Part shown: positions 12,625 through 20,041 of the stretch, piece by piece
How positions within the stretch are numbered: position 1 is the first letter of the stretch
Layout of the letters: every line of letters begins with the position of its first letter
From: an uncultured Paraburkholderia sp.
Lineage (GTDB): Bacteria; Pseudomonadota; Gammaproteobacteria; Burkholderiales; Burkholderiaceae
Assembly: GCA_937917025.1 (NCBI GenBank)
Contig: CALFSF010000207.1
Span: forward strand, 1 to 20,077
Reading direction: 5' to 3'
DNA: 20,077 nucleotides
Position numbers and translations under genes: made by a program
The notes under the pieces: model-generated
Told to the model about the DNA's origin: nothing
The model's input: the letters and a program-made list of their open reading frames with translations, nothing else
Database searches by the model: none

Positions 12625-13436
12625 TACGTTGCCTCGACGAGCGCCTGTCCATACTGGCGCTCCAGCCGGCGCACGGTGAAATGGCCGTGCGCGACCTGCT
12701 GGAAGTGGTCGATGAAAACCGTGTTGACCATCGCGCCCAGCACCGCGCCGATCGCTGGAATCGACTTCGCCGCGATCTGTTCGCTGACCTGCACTGAAAA
12801 CCGCGAAGCGATCGTGTTGAGAAGCCGCAGCAACGCCGCCGAGCCGTGCGAGGTCATCCCTTTCGCGGCGATTTCCGAGCTCGCCTTCGATACCGACTGC
12901 GCGAGCGCGCCGCGCACGATGAAATAGCCGAGGTCGGCATCATCGTCGGCTTTCGACGTGCCGCCCATGCCGAGCACTGTCAGGCATTGCAACTGCGTGT
13001 CGATATCCGACAGATCCTCGCCTTCGCTGCGCGCGACGTCGCAGATCGAGCGGAACATCAGCGTGGTCGTGACCGGCAACTCGACCGGCAGCGCGAAGAG
13101 GCCGAACGCGCCGCCCGCCGCGCCGGTCGTCGCCACGGCGAATTTGTGCAGCAGATTGCTCGGTTTGTCGGGCGCGGCGAAGGGACCGGCGCCCACCGGG
13201 CGGCCCAGCGTTTTCAACGCGATCTGCAGGCATTTGCGCAACGCGGCCTGCGTCGCGTCCGCCACCTTTTCGTTGGCGACGCCCGGCAGGCGCGCGATCA
13301 GCTTCTCCAGCGGCGCACCGACGATGCTCGCCAGCTTCATCGCAAGCGCCGGGCTTTCGAGTTCGTGTTTCGCGCGGCGCAGCGCTTTCAGATCCTCGGC
13401 GGACAGCTCCTGTGCGGCGCGGGGAAAGGATTCCAT
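12594..13436 (-). CDS. EcsC-family protein
   Basis: On the minus strand, ATG 13436 (MESFPRAAQ) is chosen because AGGAAG precedes it at correct spacing; an ATG seven codons earlier lacks one. The 280-residue protein resembles the EcsC family: PLEKLIARLPGVANEKVADATQAALRKCL, a Gly/Ala-rich hydrophobic stretch GAAGGAFGLFALPVELPVTTTLMFRSICDVARSEGED, and GAVLGAMVNTVFIDHFQQVAHGHFTVRRLERQYG near the end. The two hydrophobic Gly-rich stretches may associate with membrane. Its molecular function is not established in proteobacteria. It is divergent from the efflux gene with 119 bp between starts and converges on the esterase gene with a 31-bp overlap. Confidence 0.85.
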   Translation of the reverse strand: MESFPRAAQELSAEDLKALRRAKHELESPALAMKLASIVGAPLEKLIARLPGVANEKVADATQAALRKCLQIALKTLGRPVGAGPFAAPDKPSNLLHKFAVATTGAAGGAFGLFALPVELPVTTTLMFRSICDVARSEGEDLSDIDTQLQCLTVLGMGGTSKADDDADLGYFIVRGALAQSVSKASSEIAAKGMTSHGSAALLRLLNTIASRFSVQVSEQIAAKSIPAIGAVLGAMVNTVFIDHFQQVAHGHFTVRRLERQYGQALVEATYQTIDVSLDG

Positions 13437-13505
13437 GAGTCTTCCTGTGTGAGGCATTCCGAGGCGACGAAGCCGCCCGTTCAGCCAGTTTAGAACCCGT
13501 TGCCA

Positions 13506-13547
13506 TGCTATGATTCAATATTCGTTGATCTGTCAACAGTTGCGCAA
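13506..13547 (+). promoter_or_regulatory. Efflux-gene promoter with MarR operator candidates
   Basis: TGCTATGAT (13506-13514) is an extended -10 element (TGnTATAAT type), with a poor -35. Downstream lie TTGATCTGTCAA (13525-13536; arms TTGA/TCAA) and the perfect palindrome TTGCGCAA (13540-13547), both within the 5' UTR just before the MFS start at 13556. A regulator bound there would block transcription or initiation. The MarR encoded behind the efflux gene is the natural candidate. This is inferred from position and symmetry. Confidence 0.45.
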
Positions 13548-13555
13548 TCAAAAAA

Positions 13556-15151
13556 ATGGCTGTCCATACCGCTGCACATCACTCGAGCGGGCAAGTCCTG
13601 CCGTTCCGGGAATCGCTGATGGCGATGCTCGGCGTCTCGTTCGTCACCATGCTGGTCGCGCTCGACCAGACCGTCGTCGGCACCGCGCTGCCCACCATCG
13701 TCGCGGAACTCAAGGGGTTTGAGCTGTACGCGTGGGTCGCGACGTCGTATCTGCTCACGTCCGTGATCACCGTGCCGATCTTCGGGCGTCTCGGCGACTA
13801 TTACGGGCGCAAACCGTTCGTGATCGCCTCGATCATCGTATTCACCGGCGCTTCCGTGCTGTGCGGCATGGCGAATTCCATGCTGTTCCTCGTCATCGCG
13901 CGCGGATTGCAGGGCATCGGCGGCGGCATGCTGGTCGGCACCGCGTTCGCGTGCATTGCCGATCTCTTCCCCGATTCCGTCGTGCGGCTGCGCTGGCAGG
14001 TGCTGATGAGTTCGGCGTTCGGCATTGCGAACGCCGTCGGGCCGTCGCTGGGCGGCTTCCTCACGCAGTATTACGGCTGGCGCTCGGTGTTCTACGTCAA
14101 TCTGCCGGTCGGTCTCGTGTCGCTGTTTTTCGTGTGGCGCTTCCTGCCCCATCTGCGCCACATCGAGCATGAGGCGAAAATGCGGCTCGACTGGCCCGGC
14201 GCATTGCTGATCGCCGTGGCGCTCGGCAGCCTGCAACTGTTCGTCGAGCTGTTGCCGAAGCACGGTATCAGCGGCGTCGCGCCGCTCCTGCTGGCCGTCA
14301 GCCTCGTATCCGGATGGGGCTTGTGGAAGTGGGAGAAACACTTCGCGCAGCCGATTCTTCCGCTCGACATGTTCCGCAACCGCAGCCTCTCCGCGCTGTT
14401 CACGCTTTCCGTGCTGGGCGGCTTCACGATGTTTTCGCTGCTGTTCTATGCGCCGCTGCTGTTTCAGGGCGGCTTCGGGCTGTCGCCGAAGGAAGCGGGG
14501 CTCGTCATTACGCCGCTCGTCGTGTTCATCACGATCGGCAGCATTGCGAACGGCCGGTTCGTGTCGCGGATGCGCAATCCGAATCTGATGCTCTACGCGG
14601 GCTTCACGCTGCTGGCGATCGCGTGCCTGGGCGTGGTGGTCGCGACGCGCGGCATGCCGCGTTCGATCCTGATGACGTTCATGATTCTCGGCGGCATGGG
14701 TCTCGGTTTCGTGATGCCGAACCTGACGATCTTCGCGCAGCAGACGGCCGGCCGCGAACATCTCGGTATCGCGACGGCGCTGCTGCAATCGCTGCGGATG
14801 ATCGGCGGCATGCTCGGGACGGCGCTGACCGGCACGTTCGTGAGCCACATGTACGCGAGCGGCGTGCGCACCGCGCTGGAAAACGATCACGCGACACAAT
14901 GGTTCGACGATCTCGGCGACCCGCAGATCCTGATCAATCACGAAGCGCAGGCGACGCTGCTAAGCCAGCTGGCCCATGCCGGTCACAACGGCGCGCTGCT
15001 GCTCGAAGCGGCGCGCGAATCGCTCGTTTCGGCGATCCACATCGGCCTTGCCGTGGCCGCGGCGATCGCCGTCGTATCGGTGTGGCAGAGTCGCCGCGTG
15101 CCGCCCATCAAGCTTGTCCGTCATGTCGAGCCGGTGATTCACGTCGACTGA
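13556..15151 (+). CDS. DHA2-family MFS multidrug efflux transporter (EmrB/QacA-like)
   Basis: This 531-residue inner-membrane proton-driven exporter has the length of 14-TMS drug:H+ antiporters. TM1 contains the DHA2 motif ALDQTVVGTALPTIV (about 35-49). Motif A, GRLGDYYGRKP, is at about 77-87. Motif C-type ANAVGPSLGGFLTQYYGWRSVFYVNLPVG follows in TM5. Many hydrophobic helices continue to the end, with a large loop around DHATQWFDDLGDPQILINHEAQA before the last helix. The start at 13556 has no obvious ribosome site. It probably forms an operon with the MarR gene 29 bp downstream, a usual arrangement for self-limited drug efflux. The export substrate is not deducible, and no membrane-fusion partner gene is adjacent. 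Confidence 0.93.
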   Translation: MAVHTAAHHSSGQVLPFRESLMAMLGVSFVTMLVALDQTVVGTALPTIVAELKGFELYAWVATSYLLTSVITVPIFGRLGDYYGRKPFVIASIIVFTGASVLCGMANSMLFLVIARGLQGIGGGMLVGTAFACIADLFPDSVVRLRWQVLMSSAFGIANAVGPSLGGFLTQYYGWRSVFYVNLPVGLVSLFFVWRFLPHLRHIEHEAKMRLDWPGALLIAVALGSLQLFVELLPKHGISGVAPLLLAVSLVSGWGLWKWEKHFAQPILPLDMFRNRSLSALFTLSVLGGFTMFSLLFYAPLLFQGGFGLSPKEAGLVITPLVVFITIGSIANGRFVSRMRNPNLMLYAGFTLLAIACLGVVVATRGMPRSILMTFMILGGMGLGFVMPNLTIFAQQTAGREHLGIATALLQSLRMIGGMLGTALTGTFVSHMYASGVRTALENDHATQWFDDLGDPQILINHEAQATLLSQLAHAGHNGALLLEAARESLVSAIHIGLAVAAAIAVVSVWQSRRVPPIKLVRHVEPVIHVD

Positions 15152-15180
15152 CGATTCAAGCGCCGCTCTATCGATAAATC

Positions 15181-15633
15181 ATGGAAGAACAGGATCGCAT
15201 CGCCATCATCCAGCAGTTCGGGCGCACGTACCGGACGTTCATGTCGGCGTTCGAGGCGCACGTCGGCCATCCGATGCCGCGCTGGCGCATTCTGCTCGCG
15301 CTCTACAGTCAGGCGGGCGAGTCTTCGCAGAAGCGGCTGGTCGAGCACCTGCAGGTCGATCCGGGCGCGCTGACGCGGCAGCTCAAGACGCTCGAAGGCA
15401 TGGGCTGGATCGCGCGCAGCATGGACGCGCGCGATAACCGCGTGACGAACGTGAAACTGACGCCCGTGGGGCGCGTCGCGATCGAAGCCAGCATGCCGCG
15501 ACGCAATACGTTTCTTCGCGAGACGATCGCGACGCTGCCGGACGACGCGCTCGCCGCGCTGTCGGGCGCGCTGTCGATGCTGGAAGCGCGCATCGGCGAA
15601 GTGGCCGTGACGTTGCCCGCAGAGCCCGCGTAA
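15181..15633 (+). CDS. MarR-family transcriptional regulator
   Basis: This 150-residue protein is typical in length for a MarR dimer subunit. The winged helix-turn-helix spans about residues 45-105: SSQKRLVEHLQVDPGALTRQLKTLEGMGWIARS, followed by the wing DARDNRVTNVKLTPVGR with the Asp-Arg signature. N- and C-terminal helices provide dimerisation. It starts 29 bp after the efflux gene stop and is likely co-transcribed. It probably represses that operon until a small phenolic or drug-like ligand releases it. The best candidate operators are the palindromes at 13525-13547. It ends 19 bp before the convergent PLP-enzyme gene. Confidence 0.93.
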   Translation: MEEQDRIAIIQQFGRTYRTFMSAFEAHVGHPMPRWRILLALYSQAGESSQKRLVEHLQVDPGALTRQLKTLEGMGWIARSMDARDNRVTNVKLTPVGRVAIEASMPRRNTFLRETIATLPDDALAALSGALSMLEARIGEVAVTLPAEPA

Positions 15634-15652
15634 GGCGCGCGCAACGCGAGAC

Positions 15653-16930
15653 TCAGAAAAACGTCTCGATGACTTCGGTCACGCGATACGACGGGTCGAC
15701 GACCAGCAACTGGCGCCACTTGTCGAACGTCAGGCACGGGTGCGAGATATCGAACGCGATCATGTCGCCGACCTTGATGTCCGCGTTCATCGGAATGCGC
15801 AGATACGCGTGCTGGTCCATCAGCCCGAAGATTTCCCACTTTTCATCTTTCGCGATCGTGCGCGGCGCCTTGGTGCCCGGACGATAGTGCTTCGCGGGTT
15901 CCGGCATGCCGGCATCGAACGCGGAATCGCGCTTGCCGAGACCGATGATCGCGCGATCCGGTTCCGGGATCGACTGCACGTACGCCCACAGTTGCAGCGC
16001 CGGCAACAGGCCTTCGCCCATTTTCTTCGCGACCGGATTGCGCGCGAAGATATCGTTCTGCGCCTTCTTGTAGATGCCGACGTCGTGCGTCAGATAGCAG
16101 CCCGGACGCAGCACGATTTCGATCTGCCCTTCGGCGGACGCTTTAGCGAATTCTTCCGCCACCACGTCGTACCACGCCGAACCCGCGCCCGACAGGATGG
16201 CCGGCGCGCGCGCGAAGCGGCCTTCGCCCGAGAGCGTCTGCGTGATCTCGACCGCACTGCGCAGGAATTCGCGCACCTGGCCTTCGTCCTGCAACACGCC
16301 TTCATACAGTTCGACGCCCGCGAGCTTCAGCGAATCCGGATAGCGCGCGATCGCTTCGAGTACCGCGTTGCGCTGGCCGGGACTGCGCACGCCGGTGCGC
16401 CCGCCCGGCACGCCCAGCTCGAGCAGCACGTTCAGTTGCTTGCGCACCGAACCGAAGAACTTGCCGAGCTGCTCGACGCCTTCCGCCGAATCGACGATGC
16501 AGAAGAATTCGAATTCCGGATCGCTCAGCAGCTCCGCGATCATCATCATGTTGCGGCGGCCGACCAGCTGGTTCGCCATCAGCACGCGCTGCACGCCGCC
16601 GTGATACGCCGCGCGCACCTGATGCGCGGTGGCGAGCGTGATGCCCCAGGCACCCGTTTCCAGCTGGCGACGGAAGAGTTGCGGCGCCATCGTCGTCTTG
16701 CCGTGCGGCGCGAGCTTCACGCCATATTCCGCGACGAACGCCTGCATCCACTTCAGGTTGTGCTCGATGCGGTCCGCGTAGAGCACGGCCGCCGGCAGGC
16801 TGACGTCCTCATCCAGCAGATTCCACTCAAGGCGCGCGGCGTCAGTCAGCTGGATGCTGGCGCCCGGAACCATGCCCAAGCCCTTGCTATAAGGATCAAT
16901 TGTCGCGCCCTGATAGTTTGTAACTTTCAT
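15653..16930 (-). CDS. PLP-dependent D-amino acid deaminase / D-threonine aldolase-like enzyme
   Basis: Minus strand; ATG 16930 is chosen because AGGAG sits just before it. An in-frame ATG 15 bp upstream lacks a site. The 425-residue enzyme belongs to the fold-type III (alanine-racemase-like N-terminal barrel) group containing D-serine dehydratase and D-threonine aldolase. APHGKTTMAPQLFRRQL carries the PLP lysine K78. TAHQVRAAYHGGVQRVLMANQLV and ELGVPGGRTGVRS are typical. The C-terminal beta domain holds DQHAYLRIP and SHPCLTFDKWR, where H397 and C399 correspond to the metal ligands of eukaryotic-type D-serine dehydratase. It likely converts a D-hydroxy amino acid to a keto acid plus ammonia, or cleaves it by retro-aldol. 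Divergent from the RpiR gene; the neighbouring deacylase and RidA favour the deaminase reading. Confidence 0.88.
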   Translation of the reverse strand: MKVTNYQGATIDPYSKGLGMVPGASIQLTDAARLEWNLLDEDVSLPAAVLYADRIEHNLKWMQAFVAEYGVKLAPHGKTTMAPQLFRRQLETGAWGITLATAHQVRAAYHGGVQRVLMANQLVGRRNMMMIAELLSDPEFEFFCIVDSAEGVEQLGKFFGSVRKQLNVLLELGVPGGRTGVRSPGQRNAVLEAIARYPDSLKLAGVELYEGVLQDEGQVREFLRSAVEITQTLSGEGRFARAPAILSGAGSAWYDVVAEEFAKASAEGQIEIVLRPGCYLTHDVGIYKKAQNDIFARNPVAKKMGEGLLPALQLWAYVQSIPEPDRAIIGLGKRDSAFDAGMPEPAKHYRPGTKAPRTIAKDEKWEIFGLMDQHAYLRIPMNADIKVGDMIAFDISHPCLTFDKWRQLLVVDPSYRVTEVIETFF

Positions 16931-16968
16931 GTACTCCTGCTCCATCGACCAGTTAAATTGATGCAAAG

Positions 16969-16998
16969 TTGACAGCAATATCTTAACGAAAGTAGCAT
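16969..16998 (+). promoter_or_regulatory. Probable promoter of the RpiR operon
   Basis: A perfect -35 hexamer TTGACA (16969-16974) and a moderate -10 TAGCAT (16993-16998) are separated by 18 bp. The predicted start of transcription is near 17005, so a translation start at 16997 would be excluded and one at 17051 or later is favoured. Confidence 0.5.
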
Positions 16999-17028
16999 GG
17001 CTGAAGAAATGTTATTTAGTACCATGCT
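16994..17028. promoter_or_regulatory. Spaced inverted repeat at the RpiR promoter
   Basis: AGCATGG (16994-17000) and CCATGCT (17022-17028) are perfect 7-bp inverted arms with a 21-bp AT-rich spacer. The spacer contains AAATgttATTT (17007-17017). The repeat overlaps the -10 and start region of the RpiR operon. It is a candidate operator for RpiR autoregulation and for the divergent deaminase gene. Function is inferred. Confidence 0.4.
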
Positions 17029-17050
17029 GGTTTCGTGCGACAGACGTGCC

Positions 17051-17986
17051 ATGTCGAACGATACCCCTTGCCGCGCCGCGTTCCCACCGTTTTCCATGAA
17101 TTCGACCGCCGAGCCGCTTACTTTCGACATTGTCGCCCGCATCGCCGGGTGCGCGCCCGAACTGCGCCAGGCCGAGCGCAAGGTCGCCGCGCTGATTCTC
17201 GACGACCTGACGGGCGCGTCGCGCGCGAGCATCGGTGCGCTCGCGCAGCAGGCGGGCGTCAGTATCGCGACGGTGACCCGTTTTGCAAAGGCCGTGGGTT
17301 GCCGGGACGTGCGCGAACTGAAGCTGCGGCTCGCGCAGGCCGCCGCCGTCGGGCAGCGGTTTCTGCAGGCGAATGCGGCGGCGGATGCGCCCGGGCCGCT
17401 TGCCACGCGCATTTTCGACGAACTCCAGACCACGCTTGCTCACAACTACCCGTTGTTGCGCGAGGCGCCGCTTGCCGACGCCGCGACTGTGCTGCGCGGC
17501 GCGCGGATGATCTACGTGTTCGGCATGGGCGGCGGCTCGACCGCGCTCGCCGACGAGATGCGGTTCCGGCTGGTGCGGCTGGGCCGCCCGGTCGCGACGT
17601 ATCAGGATGGCTTGCTGCAGCGCATGGTGGCGAGCACCGTGTCGCGCGATTGCGTCGTGGTTGCGCTGTCGGCTAGCGGACGCGTGCCGGAGATGGTCGA
17701 AAACTGCCGGATCGCGCGCGATTACGGCGCGACGGTGATCGCGCTGACCGCGCCCGCGTCGCCGCTCGCGAAGCTGGCCGACTGGGTGATTCCGATCGTC
17801 GCGTTCGAGACAGACTTCATCTACAAGCCGTCGTCGTCACGTTACGCGATGATGATGGCGCTGGACGTGCTCGTCACGGAGCTTGCGGTGAGCCTCGGCG
17901 ACGAGAGTCGCGAGTTGCTGCGTCGCATGAAACACGCGCTCGACGCCCATCGCGGCGGCGGCGAACGACAACCGCTAGGAGATTGA
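17051..17986 (+). CDS. RpiR-family transcriptional regulator (HTH-SIS)
   Basis: The start is uncertain. ATG 17051 gives 311 residues and fits the predicted promoter; ATG 16997 is too early and ATG 17096 is also possible, none with a clear ribosome site. The N-terminal HTH_6 domain (about residues 25-100) contains RQAERKVAALILDDL and the helix-turn-helix ASIGALAQQAGVSIATVTRFAKAVGCRDVRELKLRLAQ. The SIS sugar/phosphosugar-binding domain (about 150-280) has MIYVFGMGGGSTALADEMRFRL and VVVALSASGRVPEMVE. Regulators of this type sense small phosphorylated or amino-sugar-like ligands. Here the neighbours degrade D-amino acids, so the ligand may derive from N-acyl-D-amino acids or a peptidoglycan-like sugar. 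It ends 3 bp before the deacylase ATG, a clear operon. Confidence 0.9.
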   Translation: MSNDTPCRAAFPPFSMNSTAEPLTFDIVARIAGCAPELRQAERKVAALILDDLTGASRASIGALAQQAGVSIATVTRFAKAVGCRDVRELKLRLAQAAAVGQRFLQANAAADAPGPLATRIFDELQTTLAHNYPLLREAPLADAATVLRGARMIYVFGMGGGSTALADEMRFRLVRLGRPVATYQDGLLQRMVASTVSRDCVVVALSASGRVPEMVENCRIARDYGATVIALTAPASPLAKLADWVIPIVAFETDFIYKPSSSRYAMMMALDVLVTELAVSLGDESRELLRRMKHALDAHRGGGERQPLGD

Positions 17987-17989
17987 TCC

Positions 17990-19471
17990 ATGCATTCGCA
18001 TCCCGAAGCCGCCGATACGCTGATTGTCGGCGCGCAGCTTTATGACGGCACGGGCGCGCCGCCGGTCGAGCGTGACGTCGCGGTGCGCGACGGCAGGATC
18101 GCCGCAATCGGCAACCTGTCGAACTGGCTCGCCGAAGACGTCGTCGAGGCGAACGGCCGCGCGCTGGCGCCGGGCTTCATCGACGTTCACACGCACGACG
18201 ACACGCACGTGATCCGTTCGCCGCAGATGTTGCCGAAGATCACGCAGGGGGTGACGACGGTGATCGTCGGGAACTGCGGGATCAGTGCTTCGCCGGTGGC
18301 GTTGAAGGGCGATCCGCCTGATCCGATGAACCTGCTTGGCGAGCGCGACGCATTCAGATATCCGACGTTCGCCGCGTACATCGAGGCGGTCAACGCGGCG
18401 CGGCCGGCGGTCAACGTGGGCGCGCTGATTGGTCATACGGCGCTGCGCAACAACCAGATGGACCGGCTGGACCGCGCGGCGACGGCACGGGAAATCGAAG
18501 GCATGGTTGCGCAGCTCGAAGAGGCGCTCGCGAACGGCGCGCTGGGTTTGAGCAGCGGCCTTGCGTACGGCTCGGCGTTTTCCGCGCCGACCGAAGAAGT
18601 GATGGCGCTGGCCGAGCCGCTCGCCGCGGCGGGCGCGTTGTACACGACGCACATGCGCACCGAGTTCGACGCGATTCTCGATGCGATGGACGAGGCGTAC
18701 AGGGTCGGCCGTCATGCGCGCGTGCCGGTGATCATTTCGCATCTGAAGTGCGCGGGGCCGTCGAACTGGGGGCGCAGTGCCGAGGTGCTCGATTCGCTGG
18801 AGGGGGCACGTCGTTTGCAGCCGGTTGGCTGCGACTGTTATCCGTACAACCGCAGTTCGTCGACGCTCGATCTGAAGCAGGTGACGGGCGACATCGACAT
18901 CACGATCACGTGGTCGGAGCCGCATCCCGAGATGGCGGGCAAGCTCGTGAAGGACATTGCGGCTGAATGGGGCGTGACGCAGCAGGAGGCGGGCAAGCGG
19001 CTGCAGCCGGCGGGTGCTGTGTATCACAACATGTCGGAGGACGACGTGCGGCGCATCCTGTCGCATCCGGCGACGATGGTCGGCTCGGACGGATTGCCGA
19101 ACGATCCGTTGCCGCATCCGCGGTTGTGGGGCGCGTTTCCGCGGGTGTTGGGGCACTATGCGCGCGATACGGGTTTGATTGCGCTGGAAGAGGCGGTGCG
19201 CAAGATGACCAGCCTGTCGGCACGGCGGTTTGGTCTGGTGCAGCGGGGTGAGGTGCATGTGGGCTATCACGCGGATCTCGTGCTGTTCGATCCGGCGCGG
19301 GTGCGTGATGCGGCGACGTTCGAGAAGCCGCAGCAGGCCGCCGACGGTATCGACGCGGTGTGGGTGAACGGCGTGTTGTCGTATCGCGATGGGCAGCCGA
19401 CTGGCGAGCGGGCAGGGCATTTTGTTGCGCGCGGCGCGGCATCGAAGGGTGATGCGGGAGGCGGGTTCTGA
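17990..19471 (+). CDS. dan: N-acyl-D-amino-acid deacylase (D-aminoacylase)
   Basis: ATG 17990 is preceded by AGGAGA (17977-17982), overlapping the end of the RpiR gene. The 493-residue amidohydrolase hydrolyses N-acyl-D-amino acids to free D-amino acid and carboxylate in the cytoplasm. Zinc-site residues match the Alcaligenes D-aminoacylase pattern: H67 and H69 (FIDVHTHDD), C96 (GNCGIS), H221 (TTHMRTE), H251 (ISHLKCAG) and D367 (VGSDGLP). The N-terminal small beta domain (LIVGAQLYDGTGAPPVERDVAVRDGRIAAIG) and C-terminal AGFF-type metal-independent strands (VGYHADLVLFDPARVRD) complete the fold. Length and motifs are intact. Its product is the likely substrate of the divergent PLP enzyme. The gene symbol is only a family label; substrate chain is not deducible. 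Confidence 0.93.
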   Translation: MHSHPEAADTLIVGAQLYDGTGAPPVERDVAVRDGRIAAIGNLSNWLAEDVVEANGRALAPGFIDVHTHDDTHVIRSPQMLPKITQGVTTVIVGNCGISASPVALKGDPPDPMNLLGERDAFRYPTFAAYIEAVNAARPAVNVGALIGHTALRNNQMDRLDRAATAREIEGMVAQLEEALANGALGLSSGLAYGSAFSAPTEEVMALAEPLAAAGALYTTHMRTEFDAILDAMDEAYRVGRHARVPVIISHLKCAGPSNWGRSAEVLDSLEGARRLQPVGCDCYPYNRSSSTLDLKQVTGDIDITITWSEPHPEMAGKLVKDIAAEWGVTQQEAGKRLQPAGAVYHNMSEDDVRRILSHPATMVGSDGLPNDPLPHPRLWGAFPRVLGHYARDTGLIALEEAVRKMTSLSARRFGLVQRGEVHVGYHADLVLFDPARVRDAATFEKPQQAADGIDAVWVNGVLSYRDGQPTGERAGHFVARGAASKGDAGGGF

Positions 19472-19549
19472 TTCTGGTTTTTTGTTTGTTAATTTTTATG
19501 GTGTGGCTGGTTTGTCTGGCTTCACCGGTTTTGATTGAGGAGTGATGTG

Positions 19550-19936
19550 ATGAAGCGTTATGGCGTGGAAGGTGGAAAGGGTACTGGCGGGCAGCATATG
19601 CCTTTTGCTCGCGCGGTCGAAGCGGACGGCTGGCTGTTTGTTTCCGGGCAGACGCCGATGGAGAACGGCGAGGTGATCAACGGTGGCATCGTCGAGCAAT
19701 CGCACAAGGCGATTCAGAACGTTTTTGCCATTCTGAAGGAAGCTGGATATGGGGCTGAGCACGTCGTGCGGTGCGGGGTGTGGCTCGATGATCCGCGCGA
19801 TTTTGCTTCTTTCAATAAGGTGTTCAAGGAGTACTTTGGAGAGAATCCGCCTGCGCGGGCCTGTGTTGTGTCCAGCATGGTGATCGATTGCCGGGTGGAA
19901 GTGGATTGTGTCGCTTATAAGGCGCCTGGCGGCTAG
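19550..19936 (+). CDS. RidA-family (YjgF/YER057c/UK114) enamine/imine deaminase
   Basis: ATG 19550 follows GAGGAG (19536-19541), giving 128 residues, the normal size of a RidA trimer subunit. Landmarks are FARAVEADGWLFVSGQTPMENGEVINGGIVEQSHKAIQNVFAIL, the DFASFNKVFKEYF helix, and PPARACVVSS, which holds the Arg (R107) that binds the substrate carboxylate in RidA. Family members hydrolyse the reactive enamines/imines released by PLP-dependent dehydratases, giving keto acids and ammonia and so protecting other PLP enzymes. This fits the nearby D-amino acid deaminase. It lies 78 bp after the deacylase and is probably in the same transcript. Its codon use is noticeably more T-rich than that of the upstream genes. 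Confidence 0.92.
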   Translation: MKRYGVEGGKGTGGQHMPFARAVEADGWLFVSGQTPMENGEVINGGIVEQSHKAIQNVFAILKEAGYGAEHVVRCGVWLDDPRDFASFNKVFKEYFGENPPARACVVSSMVIDCRVEVDCVAYKAPGG

Positions 19937-19949
19937 GGGTTTGGTTTTT

Positions 19950-19985
19950 CTTTGGCCTTTCCTTGTGTTCATGTCGGTCTATTAG
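19950..19985. repeat. 36-bp direct repeat, copy 1
   Basis: A 36-bp unit begins CTTTGGCCTTTCCTTG and ends ATGTCGGTCTATTAG. It matches the copy at 20042-20077 at 34 of 36 positions (TG versus CA at 19966-19967). It lies 14 bp after the RidA stop, in non-coding DNA. It looks like a Burkholderia-group intergenic repeat family, recognised from memory and not verified. Confidence 0.8.
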
Positions 19986-19989
19986 CGTT

Positions 19990-20021
19990 GCCCCTGTGCG
20001 GGGCTGCGTTCTCGCTTTTTA
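19990..20021 (+). terminator. Possible terminator after the RidA gene, between the repeats
   Basis: GCCCC (19990-19994) and GGGGC (20000-20004) form a 5-bp stem with loop TGTGC. A T-rich stretch CGCTTTTTATT follows about 10 nt later, too far for a standard U-tract. It may simply be part of the repeat element. Confidence 0.3.
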
Positions 20022-20041
20022 TTACCGATGTTGGGCTCTTG

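Noticed and set aside
13508..14941. Long antisense open frame opposite the MFS efflux gene
   Set aside because: Low-complexity Arg/Glu/Gln/His content, no domain and no ribosome site; a shadow of the transporter.
17975..19420. Long antisense open frame opposite the D-aminoacylase
   Set aside because: Arg/His-rich shadow of a gene whose zinc ligands are all intact on the plus strand.
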